Origin: Sepioteuthis lessoniana
Lineage: Eukaryota > Mollusca > Cephalopoda > Myopsida > Loliginidae
Reading direction: 5' to 3'
Length of the DNA stretch: 64,000 nucleotides
NCBI GenBank assembly: GCA_963585895.1
Contig: OY757912.1
Location: 84,146,813-84,210,812 of the forward strand
In this document: positions 20,080 through 32,391 of the stretch, one piece after another
How the letters are laid out: each line of letters starts with the position of its first letter
Numbering within the stretch: the first letter of the stretch is position 1
Made by a program: the position numbers and the translations under genes
Notes under the pieces: generated by a model
What the model was told of the DNA's origin: nothing
Databases searched by the model: none
The model's input: only the letters and a program-made list of their open reading frames with translations

Positions 20080-21600
20080 GGTGTGACGGCAAATTCTTTA
20101 AAATCCTAAAACGAGACTTTATTTTTGCACGTGTGAAGATGGGGCAGGTTGGCACTTGATCCATTTGAGAATAAGTCCTCGTTCAGAGTTTTGCCTCAGG
20201 CATATAAGAACTGGCATATTATGTGGGGGATTAATTTATGGCCAGACTGACCGCCGCTGGCAAGGGGTTCCAAATTTCACACTATACACACACCCACCAA
20301 GGCCACTAGACTTCCTCCCCTAGACAATGGAAGATATGGACCTCTAGGTTTAGACGTAATAATATTATATTGTAGTAGTCAGCAACTCCGGTTTCCCGTG
20401 TGATATTTTAAAGGAATTTATAGGACAATTTTAAGCAAGATAACATAAGGCAAACAGAAGCTGAAAAGGAAGCATGAAGTAACAAATTCATAGCAGACGC
20501 CACAAATAACAACTTAGACCACGTGGTAACATTAAAATACATGAATCTTTTACTACACATAGATATACACTGTCAAAGTGTCAAATATATAATAAATGAA
20601 CAGTCCAGGAACATAAATGTCTTTCTTCTTTTCTTTTCTTTCGTTTTCCTTCAAATTGAGAGAGAGAGAGGGTATGCAAAATTTGGTATAAGGAGAAACA
20701 GTCGATATTTGTCGCTGCCTCCCACCAGACACGACTTGACACAAGGTCAAAAGCCCGAAGGCCAATTAAAGTGGGGATAAAGGGGAGGGGAAGGTCGGGA
20801 AGGAGCCGAGACTCGAACCCTGCTTGTCTGTGCTGCTCATCGGCTCACTTAGTGCAATGTGAGCCTGATGTGGCAAGCAGTTTCACGAACCCAAATGTGG
20901 GTCCGGGCACGTATGCCAGTTTGCGGCTTAAACTAGACGCATGGTCTAGTGCCGTACAAGGGGGACAAAGGAGACAAGAATGCAGCTCGCCCACCCGAAG
21001 GTAGCCTAGTCGAAACTAGGTGCCTAATTAAAGGCCCCAAGTCTGCCATTGTTCCTTTTCCAGGGCCACGCTCCGGACCGAAGTCCAGAACAGGCCCCGG
21101 GGCAGTCCCAAGGGTACTTATCTTATTTCTTTGATGGAGTTCCGTGGAGAATCTTTCTTCTTTTACGGGCTAATAGACTTTATGCTATTTTCAATACTGG
21201 CTTGAAGAAAATGGCTTCTTCATGTCCGAGATATTCTTTTGTCTTCTTCTACCCGGAGTACTGGCTTTGGCTCCATCTGTCCCCTACGAACCCTGTCCAA
21301 TGACTAACTTTCTTACAATCTATTTCCGCTGATGGGAAGGAGTCCCCACTTCCATTTTAGGGTCCCAGTCAATCGTTTGGCTTCTACCTTCTTCCTTCCC
21401 ATATCAGGCGACCCGAGTGAGGTCACCAAGTATAAACATCTGTGGGTCTCCCCTCTGTGACCTACATTCTTTCTTAACGGTCATTCTCTGACGGCTTGCT
21501 ACTGTTAATTTGAACACGGGGAATAGTATTAATCTTATTTCCATCGTGTCAGTGGGAGACCACGTGACACTCGGTAAATATTAACCCATTCTTTTTCATT
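20080..21600. other. GC-richer block of unknown origin
   Basis: The block differs sharply from its surroundings in base composition, with runs such as 'gccacgctccggaccgaagt'. Open plus frames at 20523-20780, 20771-21004 and 21049-21303 overlap in different phases and show no domain; purine-rich 'gagagagagag' at 20661-20670. On the minus strand 20801-20822 reads 'gggttcgagtctcggctcc', a textbook pol III B box plus acceptor-stem end of a tRNA, so a tRNA-derived sequence or a primer-binding-like site is present. No matched A box or paired LTRs were found. It could be an unrecognised transposon or a recent insertion. Confidence 0.45.
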
Positions 21601-22499
21601 AGATTCAACTAAAAGCTAATTATCATGAGTTCAAAGTATGGAAGCCTAAAAGAAAAAAAAAAGAAAAATTATTCTGCTTTTTTTCTTCCAGAAACCCCCT
21701 ACAAAATGCTGGGTTTTTTTTTTTCATTAGTCCCTATCTCATTAGTGAAAATCTTAACTTTTGGACTAATGAAATAAGTAAAAAAAAAAAATGGTTTTGA
21801 AAGTTTTGGTGAGCTAGAAACTAACAATAATACCCCAAGGCATGAAGTAAAGAACAAACAACCTCATCCAGAATTTGAACCCATATTGCTGAATTCATTT
21901 CCCACAATAATAACTGGTACACTATCCACACCACCTCTATACTACTATAGTGTACTGAAAAGAATCTTCCAAATTTATAGTGTCAATTTTTCTACTAATC
22001 CTGGCAAAAAATATTGACTTATCACTCTTATAAAATGTTTATTTTTAATCCATGAAAAATAGACTCAGCACAAATCTGAGACAAAACCTATTTTATTTAA
22101 TAGCCAAACATTCTGGCTTCATGGAACATACCTCAGATTAATTGAAATAATTAATTTTAATTAATAATAAAGATTTTTTTTCAACATGGCTATTAAATGA
22201 AATTGATTTTGTCTCAAATTTGTTCTTAGTTTATTTTTTATGGTTTAAGAATAACAGAAGAAATGTTTTCTAAAAGTTTTGAGTTCATATTTTTTACCAG
22301 GTGGTTTAGATAGAAAAACATGTATTTTGAACATATTTACAAAGCTTGATTTAGTTTTTGCACAAGGCCAGAAGTTTGGAGGACACAGGGAAAATCAAAT
22401 TTACTAATAATGATGTACCAGCCTACCTCAATGACCATTATACCATGACAAGCACTCTAATTGTGGACTAATATAGTACATATTAATGTCATCATCATT
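21601..22499. other. AT-rich stretch with SINE C traces
   Basis: 21840-21955 resembles minus SINE C ('ccagaatttgaacccatatt', 'ataataactggtacactat'). 22085-22205 recalls the satellite unit. 22330-22460 again looks like a tRNA-like SINE end ('accattataccatgacaagc'). Nothing else recognised. Confidence 0.4.
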
Positions 22500-22860
22500 A
22501 TGTTGTACTCCATTCATCTCTATTGTCCATCACATTCAGCAGGTCCTCTAGGCTGCATCCTGTTTCCATACAGACCTGTTGTAGATAGGTTCTAGCCAGA
22601 CATCCAACACCTGCTCATCTGTATGAAGGAGTCCACCAGAGAATGTCACTTATGAGCTCACCTTTTCAGTGTCCTGCATGTCTTGTTTGTCTGATTTTAA
22701 TGGTTTTAGTGATGGGAGGTAGGTGACCATACAGCTGCTGTTTTGTTGAATGTTGCTTCCAGGATTTGTTCAATATGGCTTGTAGCATTCTTGTGCAATT
22801 GCTGTCTAACTTTTTCTCCATGCGTTTAGTCTGCATTCATATAGTGCATCCATATTGTAG
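22500..22860 (-). pseudogene. RTE-B LINE 3' end
   Basis: Minus complement gives decayed forms of 'GCSLEDLLNVMDNRD', 'CRT.*KGELISDILWW' and 'HLPPITKTIKIRQTRHAGH', matching the RTE-A C-terminus at lower identity. A short (atg)n-like tail lies at 22488-22502. Confidence 0.75.
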
Positions 22861-23904
22861 TATGGACTAATACAGTTTATACTAATGTAATGAATGATTT
22901 TTAAGACCAATTTTTCCCTTCAAAAACAAAGGGAAATTAATTACTCAACATTGGACATGTTGAATCTTATGGTTCTTTCTTGAATTCAGTATATGATAAA
23001 AACACTTTTTTGCTGGGCTAAAAATTAGTAGTTGTTCATTACACTTGTATATAAGGTATATATTGATGTGAATTTGCTTTTTAAGAGTAAAGAGTTTGAA
23101 TGTTATATAAGTTAAACATATTTCTTAGCGTGTTGTTGTACAATGATATTTTAGAATTACTTGTTTACAGCAGCAGTATCCAATAAAAACAAGGATATTT
23201 TTGTTGAATATTATATATTATAGTGTGAAAAGCTAAGTACCCATTTCTAAGAAAATGCCAATATCTTTGTTAATAAATTGTATGATATTTAGAAGGAAAT
23301 AATTTTACATGAGATGTGTTTGCAATAACAATAGAGATCATATGATTTGTAGAAATTAAGAAATACCATATTTTTGTACATTATCACCTTCTCTCTAACA
23401 AAAGGTGATGTCTATTTTATTGTCAGTCAGTGTGAGACTTCTTGGTTTAAATGCCAATAGTATTTGAATCTAAGAGCAGGAATAAAAGGACATAGCTGAA
23501 TAATTTCAACCTGGTAAAATGAAGCCTCTAGCAATCACCAAATTAGAAGAGTTTTATTTCAAATGTTTTTTTCTGTTAAATATTAATTTAAAGTTTGTCA
23601 AAAAGATGACTATACAGAGGGAGTGGAGGCTATAAAACCTTTATAAAAGTCAAATTTAAAAGCCAGCAGTGGTGAGGATGAAAATTGATTCTTAGAAAAT
23701 TGATGCAATACATTTTTTCTTTTCTTTTCACACCTCAACAGATGCTGCATTTATATAATGGTAAAATCTTTGATATCAGATATAGATTCATAGCCACCAT
23801 AGAGACTTTAGAGACTTATCTTGTAACCAAATTTGGTCATTGGGAAATTACTCATGTACTATTTCTTAGACAGGAATTGCCTGAAAGTGCCCATCCCTCT
23901 CCAG
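22861..23904. other. Unassigned AT-rich sequence
   Basis: An acceptor-like 'cacctcaacag' at 23730-23740 precedes an open frame to 23915, but the translation ('MLHLYNGKIFDIRYRFIATI...') is not recognised and is not METTL4-like. Confidence 0.4.
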
Positions 23905-24128
23905 GTTTAGTTTAAATTCATAGTTTATTTCTCCAAGACTGTTTAGCCTACTAAGGTTTAAGATCCTAGTCTGCTCTACTAGTTACCCATAGCTAGAGGG
24001 AGAATACTTGGATTCATACTTTCCCCAGGGTTATTAGTACTATGTGAAATGCAAACAGCCTTGTCTTGGAATTGAACTTTGATTGCTAAGTCCACTTCCT
24101 ATGATGATAACCATTATGCTGTGAGTGT
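23905..24128 (-). mobile_element. SINE C copy, minus strand
   Basis: 'tactaaggtttaagatccta', 'ggattcatactttccccagg', 'tggaattgaactttgattgc' and the tRNA-like end 'ataaccattatgctgtgagt'. Confidence 0.75.
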
Positions 24129-24204
24129 AGGGGAAAAACTTCTGATCCCTTTATTGCATCCATATTTGATAGCATATAAAACCTCTTCCCTATTTAAACT
24201 TGAT

Positions 24205-24770
24205 ACACGGGTCAGTAAAAGGTTTTGCAATATTTTGGTAGTATGTAAGGCACAATTAAGCAGCTCTAGATATTTTTGCTGATGTTGTGAAGATGACAAA
24301 CCACACTCAACTGTGAGACACTGAGCTTTACTAATTCTCTTAGAGTGCTACTCACTAGATTTACTTCTCTGGCTTGGAGCATGGCCCTGTAATCCATAGT
24401 TTTATGACTACCTAACCTTGCCTGATTGTCAGGTTCTTGCAACACAAGCAAAATTTCTTGAACTATCTAGATATTTTATTGCAATCAACTGTGCTTTCAT
24501 CTTTTGCTCAATAAATATTTTTAGTTGTTTCAATGGTATTATGGCCGCATTTGAACTCATAAAGTATAAATTTCCCAAATTAGTCTACGCTACATGTTCA
24601 TCTGCAACACTTTCAAATCATACACAGAGTGAAGCAATGCACTATGTGTCAGCACACCAACTACCACAATTCTACCACTCCCAGCAATTACGCCCCCCTA
24701 CCAACTTTAACTGCTTCAGTCATGGGATATACAAGCCACAAACTTGTGCTTTTGACTCAGCATAGTATTA
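24205..24770 (-). mobile_element. M1 mariner, internally deleted
   Basis: Left end 'gtcagtaaaaggttttgcaa' and right end 'tgcttttgactcagcatagt' are decayed M1 terminal repeats. The minus strand carries the transposase N-terminal remnant at 24470-24560. The plus open frame 24418-24765 is antisense to it and not a gene. Confidence 0.8.
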
Positions 24771-24919
24771 CAGTACAAACAGTTTCCATCATAAATTAAT
24801 GGGATTATTATGAATGGATCTGTTGTGCTGACTGTTTATGGATTCATATTGTTGGGATTGGTTAAATTGGTGAGTTGAGAATGTTGGAACATCAGGCAAA
24901 TGAATGAAATCTTTTTTAA

Positions 24920-25055
24920 TCATTCAAGCAGACAAAGAAAGAATAAAAAGAAGAAAATGAAGAGAGAATAAGTTAGAAGGAAAGACAAAGTGTAAAACAA
25001 AGAGTGAACATGAAATAAGAAAAAGAAAAAAAAGACTAAAATATCAAAGATAAAG

Positions 25056-25107
<52 letters not shown>

Positions 25108-25115
25108 TGTGTGTA
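24920..25115. repeat. Purine tract and (GA)n microsatellite
   Basis: Loose A/G-rich sequence from 24920 leads into about 20 GA units at 25063-25103 and short GT runs at both ends. Confidence 0.9.
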
Positions 25116-25307
25116 AGTAGTCTACCTAGTTATTTATTATTTATTTTTTTTATATACCTCCTTGGGTATCTACCATTTTTACTATCTTCTCCCATCAACC
25201 TTAAAAAAAGGATCTTTACAAAGAACACATACACTATTAATACAATATCTATATAGAGATCAAATCTCGGGGTGGGTTCCCATGGAGTCGTGCCTAATGT
25301 GCTGAAC

Positions 25308-25505
25308 ATCATTGTGGGTGAGTTTGAACTCTGGTTACGCTATTACGTTCACTTTATGACTAATATTCTGAGAAAATGTATGAACCTTCTTATTCCTTCA
25401 GGTAAGGGTTAAATAATACAATTACTGTTCTTTTATAAGGATGTCTTTAGCATTAAATGACTCATAAGGGTTGATGTGTCATTAAATAAAGAAACCAAAC
25501 CAAAA
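25308..25505 (+). mobile_element. SINE B copy
   Basis: B-box-like 'gagtttgaactctggttacg', 'aaaatgtatgaaccttctta', and the tail 'agcattaaatgactcataag ... cattaaataaagaaaccaaa'. Confidence 0.8.
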
Positions 25506-26160
25506 ATGTCCTCTTAAAATCTTTCTCTTACCATTATTTCTGAAACAATCCAGTTCAATCTTAATTCTTTTTACACTGTTGCTGTTTTTGATCTGATAAG
25601 GCAATTTGTTCCAAAAATATATTAATCTCTTAGCAAAAAATCCCATTGGTTTGTAAACTTAGTTTTTACATGTAAAAAAAACAAAAAAAAACCCATGGAT
25701 ATCTTTGAATTTCTGTGAGTTTTTTTTAAAGATTTATCTATTTATCATTTTTTCTGAGAAAAGAAAATAACATTGTAGGTGTAATATCTTGGGAATATGA
25801 TAGATAAGTAAAAGACTTTCTCATCTAAAATATAATAGTTTTTGTGTGCTCACTAAACAAAACAGGTGAACCTGTTATAGAACACTACACCTTTTGTCTT
25901 TATCAAATGAAGATGCTTTTCATCTGTTGTTGTCTTCAATTGGTCTCATTGGGAACAGTGCTTGTTTGAATCAATCAGTTGGTTCCCAAAAGAAGCTCAT
26001 AGTAGAAGACTTTCTTCAAAACACCACATATACATAGTATCACTTTATTTGGTTTAAAACTGATTTTTATTACTGTTACTTGGAATTTATTTTTCTTGTT
26101 TCTTAATCCATTACAGACTTTGTCACCCTTAAATCAGTGACCTTGTGCCAGACTAAGCTT
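25506..26160. other. Unassigned
   Basis: No coding or repeat signature recognised; 25870-26035 has normal complexity but no open frame. Confidence 0.4.
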
Positions 26161-26645
26161 TGTAAATACAGTATTGCTCATAATTAAGTTAACCCTGAGC
26201 AATTTCTTTTTATGAAAAGTAAATTTTCATCTACACCAGGAGTTTATTATTTCTAGTAGAACATTATACAATCAAAACAGATATCATTAGGTATTAGTTA
26301 TTACAAAACTCTACAGCACTGTAGCTCTGTACAACTGCAACACCCTTTTAACCAAAAATGAAATTACATATGGGTGTTCTTACTGAACTACTACATACAT
26401 TTTTGGTTGTAGAGTTTTGTAATAAATAAATGTTTGAACTTCAGGATAAATGTGTGGAATAGCATTGATCCATTATATACAGTATCTCCAATAAGTAAGT
26501 GACCCAGTGACAGACTAAGCCTTATAAATATGACCTCACCAATAAATAAGTACACCCTAACATTCTTATTTATAAAAAGTTAGTTTCAATCTAAACCAGA
26601 TATACCAATATTTTATTATTCTGAATGAAACATTATACTTCTTCC
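26161..26645 (+). mobile_element. Tc1-like element ends, two adjacent fragments
   Basis: 'aagttaaccctgagcaattt', 'aaaatcaaaacagatatcatt'-like and 'ggtattagttattacaaaac' at 26185-26320, and a second start at 26540-26640 ('aataaataagtacaccctaa'). The same sequence recurs at 56625-57090 and 57398-57550. 'aagtacaccc' near a terminus is typical of Tc1-family inverted repeats. Confidence 0.6.
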
Positions 26646-26683
26646 TTTTCTTTGTTTAATGTCATCTTCACCTTTGGGATTGA

Positions 26684-26905
26684 ATTACCATGACCAGAAA
26701 ACCTGGCAAATACTTGCACGAGACATACTGAAACACTGGACTTATTAGGTCTCTTCAGCAGTGTATACCATGATCTCCTTCAATGGAGATTGAACCAGTG
26801 ACCACAGAGTGCAGAGTCAAAACTCTACCACTGAGCTATCAGTTCACATTGCATACAAGTGATGCCAAATCAATTAGTCATGGTAATTGCATGGCCAATT
26901 TACCT
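26684..26905 (-). mobile_element. SINE F (fold-back, tRNA-like core)
   Basis: Minus strand has an excellent tRNA-like core: A box 'tagctcagtggtagagttt', B box 'ggttcaatctcc' (about 26790-26855). It is bordered by inverted 'gaattaccatgaccagaaaa' (26684) and 'tagtcatggtaattgc' (26875). The better copy is at 49400-49673. Confidence 0.8.
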
Positions 26906-26977
26906 GAATGTGTCTTGTAAGTTACTTCTGTACTCTTTACAGAGGACACAGTCACCTCCAGGGCCATGTATAACGTA

Positions 26978-27150
26978 CATCTACCTTTGTGGGTTATTTG
27001 ATACTAAAGCCATCCTTGAAGAAGAACAATAGCTGAAGGAGATAAGGGGTTTCATAACTATCCTAAGAGTAAGAGTCTGAAAGTTAACATAATAGCTTAA
27101 CTAGATTTTGAATTTGCTTACTAGAGTGTTATAGCCACTATGCTATGTTA
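26978..27150 (-). mobile_element. SINE B copy, minus strand
   Basis: 'tgtgggttatttgatactaa', 'gaagaagaacaatagctgaa', and 'tatagccactatgctatg' match SINE B in reverse. Confidence 0.75.
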
Positions 27151-27439
27151 GACCTCATTTCAGCTTAGGATCAGATAATCTATAACCTACACCATCGCAA
27201 TTTCTAAAGGTGTTGACTTTAATGGTCCATTATCTAACAAGATATCCGATCACTAAAGGTCATTCCGTTCTTGGTTGGACCAAGAACTTTTGCACACACT
27301 TTTATACTCAGCTTAGTAAATACCTTGCCTTTAGCCTGAGTTTTTGAGGATAATGAAACAGCAAATTAGGCTAAGAAAGCAGCATACTTTATAAAACAAA
27401 TATACAGAAACTGTCACTAAAGTTCTCCATCCTAACTAA

Positions 27440-27850
27440 TGCAGAGTCAGTGTGCTTAAAACACTGATGCATTGGCTTCAAAGACAAGATGAAATGATGG
27501 TGATGAGTTCATAGGAAACGAAAAAGTCAGACAGGTGGTCACAGAAAAAATACCACTCACTTTATTACCGTGTTTCAACCTCCTTTCTGAGTGGTAGCTG
27601 TGAAACGGTATTTTTGAGTTAATGAAGGAATATGTTAAATTATAACCCACTATCAGTGGGAGTGGGGCATTTTCACTCGCTCTGAAATTTAAGTTATTTT
27701 TTTCCTCTGCTTGTTACTGACTGACCTTTTTCAAAAATTTTTGCATTTGACCATTTCTCACACCTGCCCCTTTGTTGTCAGTTACAAAACCAAACATGAG
27801 GATCACTGAAGATGGAAGGCAACCACTATATTACAGCTTGCATTATCAAA
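27440..27850. repeat. Dispersed repeat H, copy 1
   Basis: Shares 'gatgagttcataggaaacga', 'aataccactcactttatt', 'ttgttaaattata...ccac' and 'tgactgacctttttc' with 28955-29410. On the minus strand both copies encode a similar peptide ('LTFSFPMNSS' here, 'LSFSFPMNSS' there), so a lost transposon protein is possible. No family recognised. Confidence 0.6.
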
Positions 27851-27879
27851 ATGTTTACATTTTATTACAAAACTTTATA

Positions 27880-28065
27880 ATAAAGTTTCAGTAAGGACAT
27901 TTCCATTCAAGCGCCATGCACTTTGAAAGCAGTATCTTTTATTTATTTCCACAAAAACTACTGTGGATACTGGGAGCACAATAACACCATTTTTAGCTAC
28001 AAATTATTATTTTTCTATATAGCCAACACTGGTGGTTATGCATTTTGTGTTCATAAGAAATTGCA
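27880..28065 (+). mobile_element. Mariner-like fragment
   Basis: Resembles 5250-5400 ('gagcacaataacacc', 'atgcattttgtgttcat'). No readable transposase. Confidence 0.35.
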
Positions 28066-28094
28066 CTAGCTAAGGCGATCCACTTTTTCTTGGT

Positions 28095-28375
28095 ATGTAC
28101 CAAACCCCTCCACCATAGGCAGGATGCAATGCAAGGTCAGTCTTTAGGTGAAGTACTGCATGTTTGAAATCAGAGTTTTTCCTTCTCCTGAATTGGCTGC
28201 TTTACCAAGGCTAGAGAACCCAGTCTGCTCCACTGTTTACCCATAATTGAGAAGAGACGGGTTTGTGCCTTTCTTAAGAGCATTGATTCAAAGTGAAGGA
28301 TAACCATCCTTGTCCAGGATTTGAATTCGGGGCACCAATTCCATTATGATGATAACTGTTACACTTTGGATGCAT
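28095..28375 (-). mobile_element. SINE C copy, minus strand
   Basis: 'accaaacccctccaccatag', 'tgcaaggtcagtctttaggt', 'tttgtgcctttcttaagag', 'ggatttgaattcggggcacc', and the tRNA-like terminus 'ataactgttacactttgga'. Confidence 0.8.
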
Positions 28376-28954
28376 ATGACTTTTTCTCAATATTGATGGA
28401 GTCATTGCTAGGAAAATGTTGTCCATGTAGTTAATCTTTCATTACTCTAATTTGTGCAGATGAACAGATTTTTGAGTTCTTCATTTTGTTGCTTGACAGC
28501 TGTGTTTAATATAACTCATCACTCATATCACTGTCTCGATTGCTGAAGCATATTAACCACTACCTTACTATGCTAACATCCACTGTTTGGTCTCCATAAA
28601 CATTCAGCAAATGTTGATGAATATAATTTCAATGATACACTTCTGCATTTATGTCAGAAACCATTTTACTAGACTGCCATTTAATTGCTATCTATGAAAA
28701 GGCATAAAAAAGAAGAAGAATGGGTCATTGACAGGAAGATTCACCCTCTACTACCATCTCACCAACATTCTCCTGATGTTGTGAGACAGCATAATAAAAA
28801 AGAAAGTATTACTTTTGAAGTAACCTGTTTATGAGTATGGCATATATACACCTGTTCATTGTAGGAAAAAATATATAGTCAATGTTGATGGAAAAATAAT
28901 GTTTTGTAACTGAAAATTAGCTTTATTCAATTCCGTTATTTTGATTTCAGTATT
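28376..28954. other. Unassigned
   Basis: No repeat head, tail or exon recognised. Confidence 0.4.
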
Positions 28955-29410
28955 TGTTGTAGCTTGTGCGAAAATGAATTGAAGGCTCTGCTTTCAAAGT
29001 GTCCCTTGTGTTATGTGTGTGTGTGTGTGTGGGGGGGGTGCGGTTTAAATAAAAGTTGCCAGAGACAAATATGAGATCAAGAGATGATGATGAATTCATA
29101 GGAAAGGAAAAGCTTAGACATGTACTTACCACTCCCCACAAAAAAATACCAAAAGTCAGCTTCAAATCGGGAAAGTGGTAGTTTTTAGTCAATTAAAGAA
29201 TTGTTAAATTGTAGGCCACTCCCTATTGGTGGGCGGGGGGTGGGCGGTTAGTTCCGTTGTCCTTTGTTGTTGACTGACTGATCCTTTTCAGAAAATCTCC
29301 AACCCTCATGTGTGACTAAGAGTTCTTGTGATTGACCTCTTGTTGATCATCTCACAACCAGGCATTTAGGTTCACTGAAGTCAGAAGGCTGCCAATATAT
29401 TCCGCTATTT
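28955..29410. repeat. Dispersed repeat H, copy 2
   Basis: Pair of the copy at 27440-27850. Contains a (GT)n(G)n run at 29015-29038 and the G-rich 'ggtgggcggggggtgggcgg' at 29229. Confidence 0.6.
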
Positions 29411-29439
29411 TGGATGAAATATCGTTGTCAAGAGGTTTA

Positions 29440-29730
29440 TTGAAGAACATCATTTATAAGTTTGTCCTTACTTCTCCAGCAATGCCTAGCATGACTTGCC
29501 TGCCTTTCTTGGACAGTTTGCAAAATGGAATATAAATGGCCATGCAGCAGTTTTGTGAGGTGCTACTTCCAGGATTTGTTTAAAACAGCATGCAGTATCC
29601 TTTGTAGTTCCGATCTAGCTTTTTCTAAAAGCATTTTATTAGAGTCCAAGTGATGGAAGCATACAGTAGTACTGACACAGCCATAGTGTTGAAGAATTCA
29701 TGTTGTGAATTCTTACACATGGACACACCA
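29440..29730 (-). pseudogene. RTE-B LINE fragment
   Basis: Minus complement matches RTE region 'KTIQVRRTRHAGH ... LLYGC' with many changes ('tacagtagtactgacacagc' corresponds to VSILLYG). Directly left of a younger RTE-A 3' end in the same orientation. Confidence 0.7.
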
Positions 29731-29821
29731 GTGTTGTCTGACAGGAAAAATTTACATTCATCACTTCTGCATGGGTAATGAGTGTCATCTAGAGCAGTGT
29801 TTCTTAAATTATCTGATGTGG

Positions 29822-30052
29822 CATCATCATCATGTCATGCCATCAGCACGGATATCCCTGACCCTCTCTCGCCACTTCTCCCTGTTGTTCATCGCTTCTG
29901 GCAAGTCCTCAGGGCTACATCCCATATCTTCACATAGCTGCTGTATGTAGGTTCAAGCTGGTCATCCTGCTTTTGCTCGACCATATGAGGGGATCCATAG
30001 GAGTACATCACTTATGACCCCTTCCCTGCTTCTCCAGCAGTGTTCTGTATTT
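29822..30052 (-). mobile_element. RTE-A LINE, short 3' end
   Basis: Tail 'catcatcatcatgtcatgcc', then the complement of 'DIRADGMT', 'GCSPEDLPEAMNNRE', 'QQLCEDMG' and 'GRAKAG'; stops at 'HCWRSRE', so 230 bases only. No clear target duplication. Confidence 0.9.
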
Positions 30053-31500
30053 CTGAAGTAGCAAGCGACTTTGTTCATAGCTTTCATTTCCAACCAAGTT
30101 TCAAGTATTTCTGTCCATTGTATTTTATCACAGCATATGAAAAGAATAATATTAAACAATAAAGAAAGATTTTATGCGTTTTTATTTTTACATTACATAT
30201 TATATATACTATGATGATGTGAAACTGGAAACTTGTTATATACCAGTGGTTGATGACTTGCAGATCAGCACTGGTATGCATACCACTAATTTAAGTTGTG
30301 CTGGTTGAGGGGACTTATCACATGCAATGGCTGATAGGGAGGGATGGTAAGAGAGTATCAAATGAATCTTTGCTGTCAACATTCCTTGATACTTATGATA
30401 ATAATATAGACTACTGTCAATTAACAGGATATTTTGTAAGTACTGAATATTTTTCATATCAAAAGTTAATAGTCATCCCTTGTTCTTTCTATAGAGCATA
30501 AATTTAAACCTCCCCAAAATCTGACCCACCCAACTTGACCTCTAAATTTTGGGTAAGTTTCAATTATACATGAATACATACAATCTTTCCCAAAATGTGT
30601 TTTTACTCGTGACAAAATTAACAAAGCACTAAAAAAGAATTATAAAAACAAGATATCAAGGGAAGACTGGGTAGGTGGGGGTATATAGATATGGGTGTAA
30701 GAAATGGAAGTCTAGACTTAATCCTTTGTTTTTGGGTGGCCTCTGTGAAATATTGTCTTTGACATTAATCTTTGTAATCTGTCTGATAACAAAACAGATT
30801 ACCACCTTATTTTAAAATTATAAGCAGAAAATATAGAAATGTTTGTCCAGAAAAATACATTAGTTCCTGAAAGCTTTTTGGATGTGACATAGTGATTTTT
30901 ATTAGGATTAAGATTAACTTAGTCTGGCACAAGGTCACACTAATAGAACAGATGTTGTAATCAAGTATATTGCACTGAATATAATTAAGCTGGCCAATTT
31001 AGGTGCAAGATTATATTTCAAGAAAACAAGATTACTGAAGGAGAACACAGCTGTAGCCAATTAATTAGAGTATTGAATATATACTGAACATGGCTAACTT
31101 GGACTCAAGACCATATTTCTAGAGCACCAAATTACTACTATAGCCACCTTTCGGAGCACAGGAGAATGTGTGAATATCTCGGTTATTTCAGTGGAAACTG
31201 AATGCAATAAAAATGATCAAAAACCCAAGATATATTGTAAATAATTGCTGTATCAAGGATGAAGATATAATAAATTGTAATCATTAATCTTAAAGCATGC
31301 TATTGCAACAAAGAAGTTGTCATTTTACTCAGATTGATTCAATAGTGTATACCTCTCTATGACCAGTTGATATTATTAGATTCAGTGTAAATTTATTTTG
31401 CTTATGAACTCTTTCCAGATGGAATTTATTTCTAAATTTTACAACTTTTATAGTAATTCCAATTGACATGCAACTGGTAAATACAAGTTTACTTCTCTAT
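30053..31500. other. Unassigned, with a two-unit loose tandem
   Basis: 30960-31140 holds two similar 110-base pieces ('gaatataattaagctggcca...' and 'gaatatatactgaacatggc...'). 31240-31300 ('gtatcaaggatgaagatata...') recurs at 34535-34600. No gene seen. Confidence 0.4.
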
Positions 31501-31507
31501 ACTCTCT

Positions 31508-31508
31508 C

Positions 31509-31549
<41 letters not shown>
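31508..31549. repeat. (TA)n microsatellite
   Basis: About 16-17 TA units after a short (TC)n at 31500. Confidence 0.95.
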
Positions 31550-31551
<2 letters not shown>

Positions 31552-32039
31552 CAATAAATAAGGTGAATTTTGTCTCTAGGAATTGGCAGTTTACTGTTTC
31601 ACCTTTTTTAAGGAATTCCATAGTGATGGGTTGTCCTTTCATGTCTCAGAAGACTATCAGTATGACCTTCTTAACTGCTGCATCTGGAACTATTTCTTTA
31701 CCAAAGAATTAGTATATATACATGCCATTGACTATCTTTTCAAATCAGGCTGACTGTGGCAAACCCATGTTTACCTAATTTGTAAACCTTTTTGGACTAA
31801 AACATGCTTATCCGTACACAACACATATTCTTCTGTAAATTTCATATGATTTTACACTTTCCAAACATCAAAACTTTGATGGCAGACCTCTGTTCAAGCC
31901 TGGAGCACACTGTTTGATTTGCTGTCATTTTGAATAGTCTCAAAAAAGTTTTTTTTGCTATAAATCAATTCCAAACAATGGAGAGTTTACATTCAAGGAA
32001 AAAGTTCTGAGAATAAAATCTATTTTCTTTTTCAAAAAA

Positions 32040-32290
32040 TGGCTTAATGAGTAGAGTGTTTGCCAATGGTCCGGGAGACCAAGGTTCAATCCCTTGTCGA
32101 GTCATATCATAGACTCAAAAAATGGTAATTGATGCTGCCTTGCTAAACACTCAGTATTATGAGGTAAAGATCAAGGGTACAGTGGACCAATCCAGGGAAT
32201 GGAATAGCACCCTCCTCTCCACCTCGGTGTAGTAGCTATTGAAAAGAGAGCTTTTGGGTCACCCTCGTCTAAGGTTGCCAACTTTACTTA
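32040..32290 (+). mobile_element. SINE E copy
   Basis: Complete: tRNA-like head 'ggcttaatgagtagagtgtt', B box 'ggttcaatcccttgtcg', body 'aaatggtaattgatgctgcc', 'caatccagggaatgg', 3' end 'gtcaccctcgtctaaggttg'. Confidence 0.9.
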
Positions 32291-32391
32291 TTTTGTTATA
32301 AGAATATAAAAGAAAATGGGAACAAAATGTTCAGACACTCCTGTGTTTTTTCTCTGTTAGACCTTCATATATATATATATATATATATATA

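Noticed and set aside
20801-20822. tRNA gene on the minus strand
   Set aside because: A good B box and acceptor-stem end but no matching A box or 5' acceptor strand at the expected distance.
24418-24765. 115-codon plus frame
   Set aside because: Antisense to the mariner N-terminal remnant and 5' region on the minus strand; the residues have no independent support.
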